Program-made: the position numbers and the translations under genes
From: Weeksellaceae bacterium
GTDB lineage: Bacteria; Bacteroidota; Bacteroidia; Flavobacteriales; Weeksellaceae
Length of the DNA: 7,050 bases
Assembly: GCA_022701475.1 (NCBI GenBank)
Contig: JAKOOI010000094.1
Span: forward strand, 1 to 7,050
Direction of reading: 5' to 3'
In this document: positions 1 through 6,501 of the stretch, piece after piece
Numbering within the stretch: position 1 is the stretch's first letter
Layout of the letters: each line of letters starts with the position of its first letter
The notes under the pieces: generated by a model
What the model was told of the DNA's origin: nothing
Database searches by the model: none
The model's input: only the letters and a program-made list of their open reading frames with translations

Positions 1-641
1 TGCATCCCGTCTTCCAGAGCAAAGTAGATCGCCACACGGACAAACGGCATGGTAAAGAGCAATCCGATACCGCAGGCCAATATACCCAGATTGGCCAGTA
101 AACTGATCACAAAAAGGAATAAAAACACGGTAAGCCCATTGCCCTTGGTCATGATAGCGGACATTTTCCACGCTGTTTTAAGATCCGTAATTCCACCCAG
201 TGAAATCAGAGCGGTCATATAGAAAGTTTTAATCGTAAGGACAAAAGCAGCAACTATAAAGAACAGCAGATATACTATGTAAATGATTCCGAAAATGGCG
301 GCAGCATTTCCTCCGCCGGACATTACCATGATAAAGATAGGCATCGGAACAGTTAATGCAATCAATACTCCTATAAGAATCAGCTGCAGTATAAAGTAAG
401 GCATAAAATTATCAAAATTAAAGATATCGCCTGTACTTACTCGCTCTTTCCTGCGAAGGCCTCTGCAGTATTTATAAAAATTACCTAATGCCAGCAGACC
501 GCAGAAAGGAATTAAAGACATCACACAGCATAACAGGAAAGCGACAAAGATATCACCGAAATGATCTTTGAAAAAACTGTATCCGCTGTTGATATATTCG
601 CCCATTCTGAAATTTACGGGTCTTGCATTTAATGTATTCAT
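1..641 (-). CDS. Multi-pass membrane protein of unknown function, 3' end cut by window edge
   Basis: Reading the minus strand from the ATG at 641 gives 213 open codons to position 3 with no stop, so the C-terminus lies outside the window. The protein begins MNTLNARPVNFRMGEYINSG. A short, partly amphipathic N-terminal segment (about 1-30) is followed by four strongly hydrophobic stretches at roughly 31-53, 80-106, 113-140 and 168-193, so it is an inner-membrane protein. A polar, basic loop (about 56-75, with CRGLRRKER) separates the first two. No catalytic motif is visible. Flavobacteria carry many such proteins, some mislabelled in databases as carotene monooxygenases; I do not assign a function. 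The ATG lies 9 bases after the TAA of the sigma-54 activator gene, with no terminator between, so the two are very probably co-transcribed. The gene is well supported; its role is not known. Confidence 0.8.
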   Translation of the reverse strand, partial: MNTLNARPVNFRMGEYINSGYSFFKDHFGDIFVAFLLCCVMSLIPFCGLLALGNFYKYCRGLRRKERVSTGDIFNFDNFMPYFILQLILIGVLIALTVPMPIFIMVMSGGGNAAAIFGIIYIVYLLFFIVAAFVLTIKTFYMTALISLGGITDLKTAWKMSAIMTKGNGLTVFLFLFVISLLANLGILACGIGLLFTMPFVRVAIYFALEDGM

Positions 642-650
642 AGGTTTAAT

Positions 651-1946
651 TTATTCTTCCAGATTATATTGTTTTATTTTCCTGTATAACGTCCGCTGTG
701 AAATCCCCAGCTCATCCGCTGCCTTATTCCTCCTGCCTTTGTGCTTTTCCAGTGCTTTGATAATCAGATCCTTTTCATTGTTCTGTAACGAAAGGGATTC
801 CGGCCGGTGCTCTTCCACCTCAATGTCCTCAAAATCCTCATAACTGTCATCAGATCCTGAAATGATGGTGGGATTCTGGACTACAGGATGATCATTTCCG
901 GTATTGTTTTCAAAGTACAGCAGGGAATTGGGCGATGCATTCTGCTGGGCTTCAGGGGTGTAGATCCTGTTGATCAGGTTTTTCTCCTGATTGCTCAGGT
1001 CTGCATTCCCGCGGTTTTTAATCAGTTCCGAAGTTAGGGATTTTAAATCATTGATATCGTTCCTCATATCAAAAAGGATTTTGTACATGATTTCTCTTTC
1101 GTTTCCGAAATCGCTTTGCTTCGGGGAATTGGGGGTATTGACAACCATCGGAAGATGGCTTTCCATCGGGATATATTCTGCCAGCTTGTCTACGGTGACG
1201 TGCCTGTTTCTCTCGACAACCGTCATCTGCTCCACCAGATTTCTCAGCTGGCGTATATTTCCGGGGAAAGTATAATTTTCAACGTAATGAACGGCCCCCG
1301 GCTCCAGTTCCAGCTCGGGCATCCGGTATTTTTCGGCAAAGTCAATGGCAAATTTCCTGAATAAGAGATGAATATCGCCTTTTCTTTCCCTCAGCGGCGG
1401 CATATCGATCTGTACGGTATTGAGACGGTAATACAGGTCTTCCCGGAAGCGGCCGTCCTGGATGGCCTTCATCATATTGACGTTGGTGGCAGCTACGATC
1501 CTTACATTGGTTTTCTGGACCTGGGAGGACCCTACTTTCATGAATTCGCCGCTTTCCAGTACCCGCAGCAGGCGTACCTGGGTCTGTAAAGGAAGTTCCC
1601 CTACCTCATCCAGGAAAATTGTACCGCCGTCAGCTACTTCAAAGTAGCCCTTCCGGGTGGCTGTTGCTCCGGTGAACGCTCCTTTTTCATGTCCGAACAA
1701 TTCAGAGTCAATGGTTCCTTCCGGAATGGCTCCGCAGTTGACCACAATGTAAGGCTGATGTTTCCTTTTGGATTCCGAATGGATAATTTTAGGGATGAAT
1801 TCTTTCCCAACCCCGCTTTCCCCGATGACTAATACGGAGATGTCTGTGGGTGCTACCTGGATGGATTTTTCCAGCGCCCGGTTAAGTGCCGGAAAATTTC
1901 CGATGATTCCGAAACGGTTTTTTATATTCTGTAAGTCGTTGCTCAT
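651..1946 (-). CDS. Sigma-54-dependent transcriptional activator, AAA+ plus Fis-type HTH, no sensor domain
   Basis: This 431-residue bacterial enhancer-binding protein uses ATP hydrolysis to open promoters held by RNA polymerase with sigma-54 (RpoN). The AAA+ domain fills residues 10-260: Walker A GESGVGKE (42-49), the sigma-54 contact loop GAFTGA (89-94), Walker B TIFLDE (109-114, D113/E114), sensor I around RIVAATN (149-155), putative arginine fingers in GRFREDLYYRL (165-175), and sensor II FPGNIRQLRN (228-237, with Q where E is commoner). Residues 394-431 form a Fis-type helix-turn-helix (KAADELGISQRTLYRKIKQ). There is no receiver, PAS or GAF domain: the ATPase starts almost at the N-terminus. 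The linker of about 130 residues is unusual, with a helical, possibly coiled-coil stretch (283-313) and an acidic run (366-379). An intact GAFTGA loop means it should engage sigma-54. Its targets cannot be read here. It follows the small secreted-protein gene after a 76-base gap (1947-2022) in which I see no clear promoter or terminator. Confidence 0.95.
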   Translation of the reverse strand: MSNDLQNIKNRFGIIGNFPALNRALEKSIQVAPTDISVLVIGESGVGKEFIPKIIHSESKRKHQPYIVVNCGAIPEGTIDSELFGHEKGAFTGATATRKGYFEVADGGTIFLDEVGELPLQTQVRLLRVLESGEFMKVGSSQVQKTNVRIVAATNVNMMKAIQDGRFREDLYYRLNTVQIDMPPLRERKGDIHLLFRKFAIDFAEKYRMPELELEPGAVHYVENYTFPGNIRQLRNLVEQMTVVERNRHVTVDKLAEYIPMESHLPMVVNTPNSPKQSDFGNEREIMYKILFDMRNDINDLKSLTSELIKNRGNADLSNQEKNLINRIYTPEAQQNASPNSLLYFENNTGNDHPVVQNPTIISGSDDSYEDFEDIEVEEHRPESLSLQNNEKDLIIKALEKHKGRRNKAADELGISQRTLYRKIKQYNLEE

Positions 1947-2022
1947 AAGTAAAAGTGTTAGATTATTTTTCAGCAGCTTCCTGCTATCTGATTAATTTTT
2001 AAATGATTTCCCGTTTTAATAA

Positions 2023-2451
2023 TTAACCTGCCGTATTTAAATAATCTTTGTTTCTGACTTTTGAAACCTTTGTTTTAAAATATAAATTCCGGGCAAAGAG
2101 CTGCTCCCTGCTTTTCTTTTCAAAGTTTTTCAGGAGATGATGATGCTTTTCCTGTGGGAAAAAATCTGTTCCTGATATTTTCTTATAAAAATCCTTATGT
2201 TCTCTTTCTTTAAAAATGCTGCCGACAAGATGACCGGCAGGCCGCTTCTGACTGATCGTAAAACAAGGCGCAGCATTTTCTGCAGGAACCTTTTGTAATA
2301 TTTCAGCATGATGACTTAATATCTGATGATATAGCCTATAGAGCTGTTTACAGTTTTCACTTTCAGCATTTCCATTGCTGATCTGGGCTGAAATATTGCT
2401 GCAGATGATTACCAACAATACACTTAGGCAATATTTATGAAACTTTTCCAT
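2023..2451 (-). CDS. Small secreted protein of unknown function
   Basis: This 142-residue protein has a convincing Sec signal peptide: a basic start (MEKFHKY), a hydrophobic core (SVLLVIIC, 10-17) and a likely signal peptidase I site after NISA at residue 22, leaving a mature protein that starts with Q. The cysteine at 17 is not in a good lipobox because isoleucine precedes it, so I do not call a lipoprotein. The mature part has only two cysteines (34 and 63), many histidines (including HHH at 103-105) and a lysine/arginine-rich C-terminal half (about 102-136). It should be periplasmic or exported. No known family was recognised. The ATG at 2451 lies inside the 3' end of the nuclease gene (17-base overlap, different frame) with no Shine-Dalgarno sequence, so translation is probably coupled to the gene before it. 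The signal peptide supports a real gene, but short length and lack of a family keep certainty moderate. Confidence 0.62.
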   Translation of the reverse strand: MEKFHKYCLSVLLVIICSNISAQISNGNAESENCKQLYRLYHQILSHHAEILQKVPAENAAPCFTISQKRPAGHLVGSIFKEREHKDFYKKISGTDFFPQEKHHHLLKNFEKKSREQLFARNLYFKTKVSKVRNKDYLNTAG

Positions 2452-3490
2452 TGTCTGAGTTTAAAATGTTAATAAAATCCTGTTTACTTGGCAATACTGT
2501 AAAATATTTACTGGCAAAAATCTGTTCGTTATTCTCCGGTAAGGTATATTGGACAAGGGCCTCACTTTTATCCTGACAAAGAATAATCCCTATGGTTTTA
2601 TTTTCATCCTCAAGACGTTTTTCACGATCATAATAATTGACGTACATCTGCATCTGTCCAATGTCCTGATGTTTCAGCTCTCCGATTTTCAGATCAATCA
2701 ATACAAAACATTTTAGAATCCTATTATAAAATACCAGATCAATATAAAAATGCTTTTCTTCAAAAGTAATCCTTTGCTGTCTTCCGACGAATGTAAAGCC
2801 ATTCCCCAATTCAAGGAGAAAGTGTTCTAATTTATCAATTAATTCAGATTCCAGATCATTTTCGGAATAATCCGGTTTTTCAAATAAGCCTAAAAATTCC
2901 AGGATGTAAGGATCTTTAATCAGGTCTTTCGGCTTTTCTATGATCTGCCCTCTTTCAGCGAGCTGAAAAATCTCTTCCTTATTCTTACTTAACGACAATC
3001 TAGTATACAAAGCAGAGTCATACTGTCTTTCCAGCTCCCGAAGACTCCAATGGTTTTTATAGCTTTCTATTTCATAAAAACTTCTTTCATCCGGATCTTT
3101 AATCCGCATCAACTTCAGATAATGCGACCAGGAGAGATTGAAATTAACAAGTGGTGACTGTTGAATTGTATCTAAACTTTCAGATTCGTCAGACACTGTC
3201 CGACCAATTGAATAAGACAGGAAAAATTGCCTCATCTGTTTAAGATTTGTTTCTGAGAAACCTTTACCAAATTTTTTCGTCAGATTCTTAGAAATAAACT
3301 TAAGCTGTTCTTTTCCGTATTCCGCCCGGCTTTCACCATGCTGCTCATCCTCCACGATCATTCTTCCGATTTCAAAGTAGGTAAGCACAATGGTCTGATT
3401 AACGGCAACAACAACTTTATTCCGTGCATTTTCAAGCAATGCGGAAATATTCTTTAAAAGCTGTTCATTGGTTAATCCGTCAGACATCAT
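2435..3490 (-). CDS. DUF1016 / YhcG-type PDDEXK nuclease family protein
   Basis: This 351-residue protein matches the two-part layout of the DUF1016 (YhcG) family. The N-terminal part (about 8-165) is helical and probably nucleic-acid binding, with family-typical stretches YFEIGRMIVE (38-47) and YGKEQLKFISKNLTKKFGKG (58-77), then FSETNLKQMRQFF (78-90). The C-terminal part (about 185-345) is a PD-(D/E)XK nuclease fold: a helix with E216 (ESELIDKLEHFL), FYIDLVFYN with candidate catalytic D251, FVLIDLKIG supplying D266 and K268, and GQMQMYVNYYD (278-288). The motif residues are all present, so it should be an active nuclease, though the substrate is unknown. Family members are often found in accessory regions and near restriction-modification genes; none is present here. 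The start ATG shares its A with the miaB stop (TAATG), and a second ATG follows directly. Much of its sequence is visibly richer in A+T than miaB, suggesting acquisition. Confidence 0.9.
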   Translation of the reverse strand: MMSDGLTNEQLLKNISALLENARNKVVVAVNQTIVLTYFEIGRMIVEDEQHGESRAEYGKEQLKFISKNLTKKFGKGFSETNLKQMRQFFLSYSIGRTVSDESESLDTIQQSPLVNFNLSWSHYLKLMRIKDPDERSFYEIESYKNHWSLRELERQYDSALYTRLSLSKNKEEIFQLAERGQIIEKPKDLIKDPYILEFLGLFEKPDYSENDLESELIDKLEHFLLELGNGFTFVGRQQRITFEEKHFYIDLVFYNRILKCFVLIDLKIGELKHQDIGQMQMYVNYYDREKRLEDENKTIGIILCQDKSEALVQYTLPENNEQIFASKYFTVLPSKQDFINILNSDNGKVS

Positions 3491-4980
3491 TATTTTGCAA
3501 CCGTTTCCCCTAAAAGTGTGCCCTGGGTATTGTCGAATATAAAAACATCCACCAGGTCACCGATCTTCTGTCCTTCCAGCATATCAAATACACAGACAGC
3601 GTTCTGTGAATTTCTGCCTTTCCACTGGTTTTTATTCTTTTTGGAAACACCCTCAATAAGTACTGTATGGGTCTTTCCTACATACGATTTCATCCGGTTT
3701 CTTGAGAGTTCCCCCTGCAAGGCAATCACTTCTGCCAGACGCCGCTGCTTTACATCCGCCGGAATATTGTCTTCCATCTTTTTATGAGCCGGTGTTCCCG
3801 GTCTTTCCGAATAGGCAAACATATATCCATAATCATATTCTACTTCTTTCATCAGGCTTAAAGTGTCCTGATGATCCTGTTCCGTTTCATTACAGAACCC
3901 GACGATCATATCCTGGGAGAACGCAATATCCGGAACAATCTCCTTGGCTTTCCGGATCAGATCGAGGTATTCTTCACGGGTATGCTGCCTGTTCATGGCT
4001 TCCAGCATGGCATTGCTTCCGCTTTGTACCGGCAGGTGGACGTATTTACAGATATTTTCGTGCTTTGCAATCATCCTGAACACATCCAGGCTCATATCCT
4101 GCGGATTGGAGGTAGAAAAACGGATTCTCATTTCAGGAACGGCTTTCGCTACCAGGTCGAGCAGCTGGGCAAAATTCACGGCGGTTGCTTTCTGCATTTC
4201 AGAAGCTTTGGCAAAATCTTTCTTGGGACCTCCGCCATACCAGAGATAAGAATCTACATTCTGGCCCAGCAGGGTAATCTCTTTGTAACCGCTGTCGCGC
4301 AGGTCTTTACATTCCTGCAGGATGGAATGCGGATCCCGGCTTCTTTCCCTTCCTCTTGTAAACGGGACAACACAGAAAGTACACATGTTATCGCAGCCCC
4401 TGGTAATCGTTACATAGGCAGTCACGCCGTTTCCGCCGAGACGTACCGGGTTGATATCGGCATAGGTTTCCTCTTTTGAAAGGATCACATTAATAGCATC
4501 CCTCCCGTCTTCGGTTTCCTTTAAAAGGTTCGGTAAATCCCTGTAGGCATCAGGACCTACTACCAGATCCACCAGCTGCTCTTCTTCCAGGAATTTTGTT
4601 TTCAGCCTTTCCGCCATGCATCCAAGAACCCCCACTGTCATGTTCGGCTTTTCTTTTTTCAGGTTTTTAAACTGGGAAAGACGCATCCGGACGGTCTGTT
4701 CGGCTTTCTCACGGATGGAACAGGTATTGAGGAGAATTAAATCGGCCTCTTCCACTTTCAGGGTGGTATTGTATCCCTGTTCATTAAGGATGGAAGCTAC
4801 AATCTCAGAATCTGAAAAGTTCATCTGGCATCCGTAGCTTTCCAGGAAAAGCTTCTTGGAATTCCCGTCTCTTTCGGCAACGGCAAAAGCTTCGCCCTGC
4901 TTTGTTTCGTCTATATATTTTTCCTGCACTTCGATAGATTTAAGGTCCAATGTTTGAGGCCCAAAGCGTACGCTCTGCAT
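3490..4980 (-). CDS. miaB: tRNA-2-methylthio-N6-dimethylallyladenosine synthase (MiaB)
   Basis: MiaB is a cytoplasmic radical-SAM enzyme that adds a methylthio group to C2 of i6A at tRNA position 37, next to the anticodon. The 496 residues show all three family domains. The N-terminal methylthiotransferase domain (about 44-165) carries the auxiliary cluster cysteines C51 (ESYGCQMNFSDSE), C87 (LNTCSIREKA) and C121 (VLGCMAER). The radical-SAM domain (about 185-425) carries the CxxxCxxC motif C196, C200, C203 in TRGCDNMCTFCVVPFTRGRE. A C-terminal TRAM domain (about 432-494) binds RNA. CQMN and the FTRGRE sequence fit MiaB rather than RimO or MtaB. About 43 residues precede the first domain, more than in E. 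coli MiaB. The ATG at 4980 is supported by the promoter about 35 bases upstream, which leaves a leader of around 27 bases. It is the first gene of the left-hand operon. Confidence 0.97.
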   Translation of the reverse strand: MQSVRFGPQTLDLKSIEVQEKYIDETKQGEAFAVAERDGNSKKLFLESYGCQMNFSDSEIVASILNEQGYNTTLKVEEADLILLNTCSIREKAEQTVRMRLSQFKNLKKEKPNMTVGVLGCMAERLKTKFLEEEQLVDLVVGPDAYRDLPNLLKETEDGRDAINVILSKEETYADINPVRLGGNGVTAYVTITRGCDNMCTFCVVPFTRGRERSRDPHSILQECKDLRDSGYKEITLLGQNVDSYLWYGGGPKKDFAKASEMQKATAVNFAQLLDLVAKAVPEMRIRFSTSNPQDMSLDVFRMIAKHENICKYVHLPVQSGSNAMLEAMNRQHTREEYLDLIRKAKEIVPDIAFSQDMIVGFCNETEQDHQDTLSLMKEVEYDYGYMFAYSERPGTPAHKKMEDNIPADVKQRRLAEVIALQGELSRNRMKSYVGKTHTVLIEGVSKKNKNQWKGRNSQNAVCVFDMLEGQKIGDLVDVFIFDNTQGTLLGETVAK

Positions 4981-5013
4981 TCTGAACCCAACACGTTGAA
5001 CAGATTAAGTCTG

Positions 5014-5046
5014 CAAAGATACAAAATATTGTGACAGAATGTCAGG
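5014..5046 (-). promoter_or_regulatory. Bacteroidota-type sigma-A promoter for the miaB operon
   Basis: On the minus strand the octamer TATCTTTG (5021 to 5014) matches the Bacteroidota -7 consensus TAnnTTTG exactly. A weak -33 element, CCTG (5046 to 5043) in place of TTTG, lies 21 bases upstream of it, at the wide end of the usual spacing. The predicted transcript would start near 5007, about 27 bases before the miaB ATG. The -7 match is seen directly; the -33 box and start site are inferred. Confidence 0.68.
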
Positions 5047-5050
5047 AGAA

Positions 5051-5218
5051 TTACTTAGGTATTGAAAAGCTCAGCAGGAGCCTGAACCGGTAATTCACAG
5101 GTTCACCATGAATGCTGGCCGGGCTCCATTTTTTTCTGATGCTTTTTATCCCTTCAGGAACTCTTTTGTAAAATCTGTATTTCCGAAGATTCTTCGGCCA
5201 TTGAAATACGATAAAAAT
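5051..5218 (-). pseudogene. Remnant of a TonB-type C-terminal domain, start-less and frameshifted
   Basis: One minus-strand frame is open from just after a TAA (5219-5221) to a TAA at 5051-5053, about 55 codons, without a usable start codon. Its second half reads KSIRKKWSPASIHGEP and then VNYRFRLLLSF, which fits the end of TonB-family domains (an ...IKKKW-x-P-x-K-x-x-G-x-P-V-x-x-x-F-x-x-P pattern followed by a last beta strand). The upstream TonB-like strand is instead in a neighbouring frame: FYRISMAEESSEIQILQ, ending in a premature TGA. Removing one A from the A-run at 5164-5167 joins the two frames as ...EIQILQ-R-VPEGIKSIRKKW.... Only the end of the domain survives; the rest of the gene is missing and the MFS terminator lies where it would continue. 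The ORF is seen directly; the TonB assignment is by recognised pattern and the decay model is inference. It could alternatively be a chance resemblance. Confidence 0.55.
5183..5197. repeat. Perfect 15-base palindrome between the two operons
   Basis: The arms CCGAAGA and TCTTCGG are perfectly complementary around a single central T at 5190. The element lies between the MFS terminator and the miaB promoter, about 160 bases upstream of the -7 box, and inside the TonB-domain remnant. It could fold as a six-base-pair hairpin with a three-base loop on either strand, or serve as a dimeric operator. No U-tract follows it on either strand, so it is not a classic terminator. It may be chance. Confidence 0.4.
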
Positions 5219-5243
5219 TTAAAACTCCGCACTAAGGCGGAGT
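5209..5243 (-). terminator. Intrinsic terminator of the poxB-MFS unit
   Basis: On the minus strand, seven bases after the transporter stop codon, ACTCCGC (5243-5237) pairs perfectly with GCGGAGT (5230-5224) across a six-base loop. The stem is followed by TTT, AAA and TTTTT (5223-5213). A GC-rich stem and T-rich tail directly after a stop codon fit a rho-independent terminator. It separates the poxB-MFS transcript from the miaB operon. Confidence 0.85.
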
Positions 5244-5250
5244 CTATTGT

Positions 5251-6501
5251 TTAATGAGCAGCCTGTATTATTGTTTGTTGATTTCTGCTTCCTGTTTCCT
5301 TCAGCAACAGCGAAATCAGGATGGCCAGGACAATTCCTGCAATCCAGAACAGGACCGAGTGCTGGAAATGTTCCGTTCCGGGTACTGTGCCGAGGCTTTT
5401 CCCGAACCACCTGCTGAAAACCGGACTCAGAAAGGTAGTAACACCGAAAGTAATAAAATTAATTGCTCCGGTAGCACTTCCCTTCACGAAATCCGGATTG
5501 GCTTCCTTGATTACGGAATAGGGAATCATCGCAGCTCCGGAACCCAGCCCTACGATGAACATACTGACCTTCGCAGGATAAAGTTCCGGAAGGTAAATCA
5601 ATTGCAGAAGACTGAGGATCATGACTACTGCGCCTGCTACAAGAACAGGTTTCCGTCTCCCGATCTTATCGGTAATAAATCCCAGCAAAGGACACCCGAA
5701 AACCCATCCGAATGCTACCATAGCACTGGTTACAGCCGCCTCATGAAAAACGAGCTGCCGGTCTTTTTCGAAAAAGGCGACGGCCCAGGTCATGGCAAAA
5801 ATGGTGGTCGGGGCAAACAGCAGTCCGGAAATAATTCCGCATAACCAGGACTGCGGATTACTGAAGACAATCTTATACGGTTCGAGATATCCGACAGGCT
5901 TTGAAGTATCGGCCGATGATTTTTCCTCATTTTTTTCTTTCGGAATGACGAAAAACAGGCAGAATGCCGTAATAACGGTGGCTATTCCGGACCACAGCCA
6001 GAACGTGTTGATGTTAACACCCTGCTCTACCCATGGCCCCACCACAAATTGCCCGGCCGTACCGCCCAGCATCCCGATGCATTGGGTTGCCCCGATGGCT
6101 GTTGCCAGGGATTTGGAAGAAAAACCTTTGCTGGCCAGATATACGCATCCCGGGAAAGCAAAAGCACATCCCGCGCCCTGCAGGAGCCTTCCGGTAATCC
6201 CTGCCACCTGACTTGAAGCCAGGAACAGAAGGCAGCCGACCCCTAAGATCAGCGTTCCGATGAACAGAGATCTTTTACTGCCGAATTTATCCAGTGCTAT
6301 CCCTGCAATAAGACTGCAGGTAGAATAGGTATAATAATAGGTTCCTACCATGCTGATCAGCTTCAGCTCGGTAGTATTGAAATTATCAACCAGCTGGGGA
6401 ATCATTACTGCCGGAGCCGATCTGATGACATAATCCAGGAAGTAGAATACCAGCCCGAAAACCCAGGCAATGATGTAGAACCTCTTTAATGAAGTACTCA
6501 T
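5251..6501 (-). CDS. Major facilitator superfamily (MFS) transporter, 12 transmembrane helices
   Basis: This 416-residue inner-membrane secondary transporter has about twelve hydrophobic segments, near 10-28, 50-70, 79-97, 103-123, 137-156, 167-186, 217-240, 255-277, 285-303, 311-331, 342-362 and 383-400, with a polar central loop at about 187-215. MFS motif A is visible twice, as expected from the duplicated fold: DKFGSKR (71-77) between helices 2 and 3, and DKIGRRKP (278-285) between helices 8 and 9. RLLQGAGCAFAFPGCVYLAS (105-124) is typical of helix 4. The overall look resembles MFS carriers of organic anions or sugar acids, but the substrate cannot be read from sequence. Its ATG overlaps the poxB stop by one base (TAATG), so the two proteins are made from one message and probably serve one pathway; transport of pyruvate, acetate or a related acid is a guess. 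A terminator follows. Confidence 0.93.
   Translation of the reverse strand: MSTSLKRFYIIAWVFGLVFYFLDYVIRSAPAVMIPQLVDNFNTTELKLISMVGTYYYTYSTCSLIAGIALDKFGSKRSLFIGTLILGVGCLLFLASSQVAGITGRLLQGAGCAFAFPGCVYLASKGFSSKSLATAIGATQCIGMLGGTAGQFVVGPWVEQGVNINTFWLWSGIATVITAFCLFFVIPKEKNEEKSSADTSKPVGYLEPYKIVFSNPQSWLCGIISGLLFAPTTIFAMTWAVAFFEKDRQLVFHEAAVTSAMVAFGWVFGCPLLGFITDKIGRRKPVLVAGAVVMILSLLQLIYLPELYPAKVSMFIVGLGSGAAMIPYSVIKEANPDFVKGSATGAINFITFGVTTFLSPVFSRWFGKSLGTVPGTEHFQHSVLFWIAGIVLAILISLLLKETGSRNQQTIIQAAH

Noticed and set aside
568..843. Plus-strand open frame spanning the activator / membrane-protein junction
   Set aside because: It is antisense to two well-supported coding ends, and its serine-rich tail reflects the complement of the activator's C-terminal codons.
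1972..1985. Small hairpin (AGCAG, four-base loop, CTGCT) before the activator gene
   Set aside because: The stem has only five pairs and, on the transcribed strand, is followed by A residues rather than a T-run, so it is not a terminator; too weak to call an operator.
1947..2022. Possible internal promoter before the sigma-54 activator
   Set aside because: The gap is A+T-rich but has no TAnnTTTG element on the minus strand and no sigma-54 -24/-12 pattern that I can see.
3871..4479. Plus-strand open frame of 202 codons antisense to miaB
   Set aside because: It lies wholly opposite a certain miaB gene, has no recognisable domain, and two other plus-strand frames are open over the same stretch, so it is a shadow of the miaB codon pattern.
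5083..5105. Inverted repeat TGAACC ... GGTTCA with an 11-base spacer
   Set aside because: Six-base arms with a long spacer are expected by chance, and the bases also encode part of the TonB-like remnant.
5219..5410. Minus-strand 63-codon frame at the end of the MFS gene
   Set aside because: It overlaps the transporter's last helix in another frame and has no domain features; its end falls in the terminator tail.
5254..5844. Plus-strand open frame of 196 codons antisense to the MFS gene
   Set aside because: It is rich in S, N, Q, E and P, lacks any family features, and is opposite a clear 12-helix transporter.
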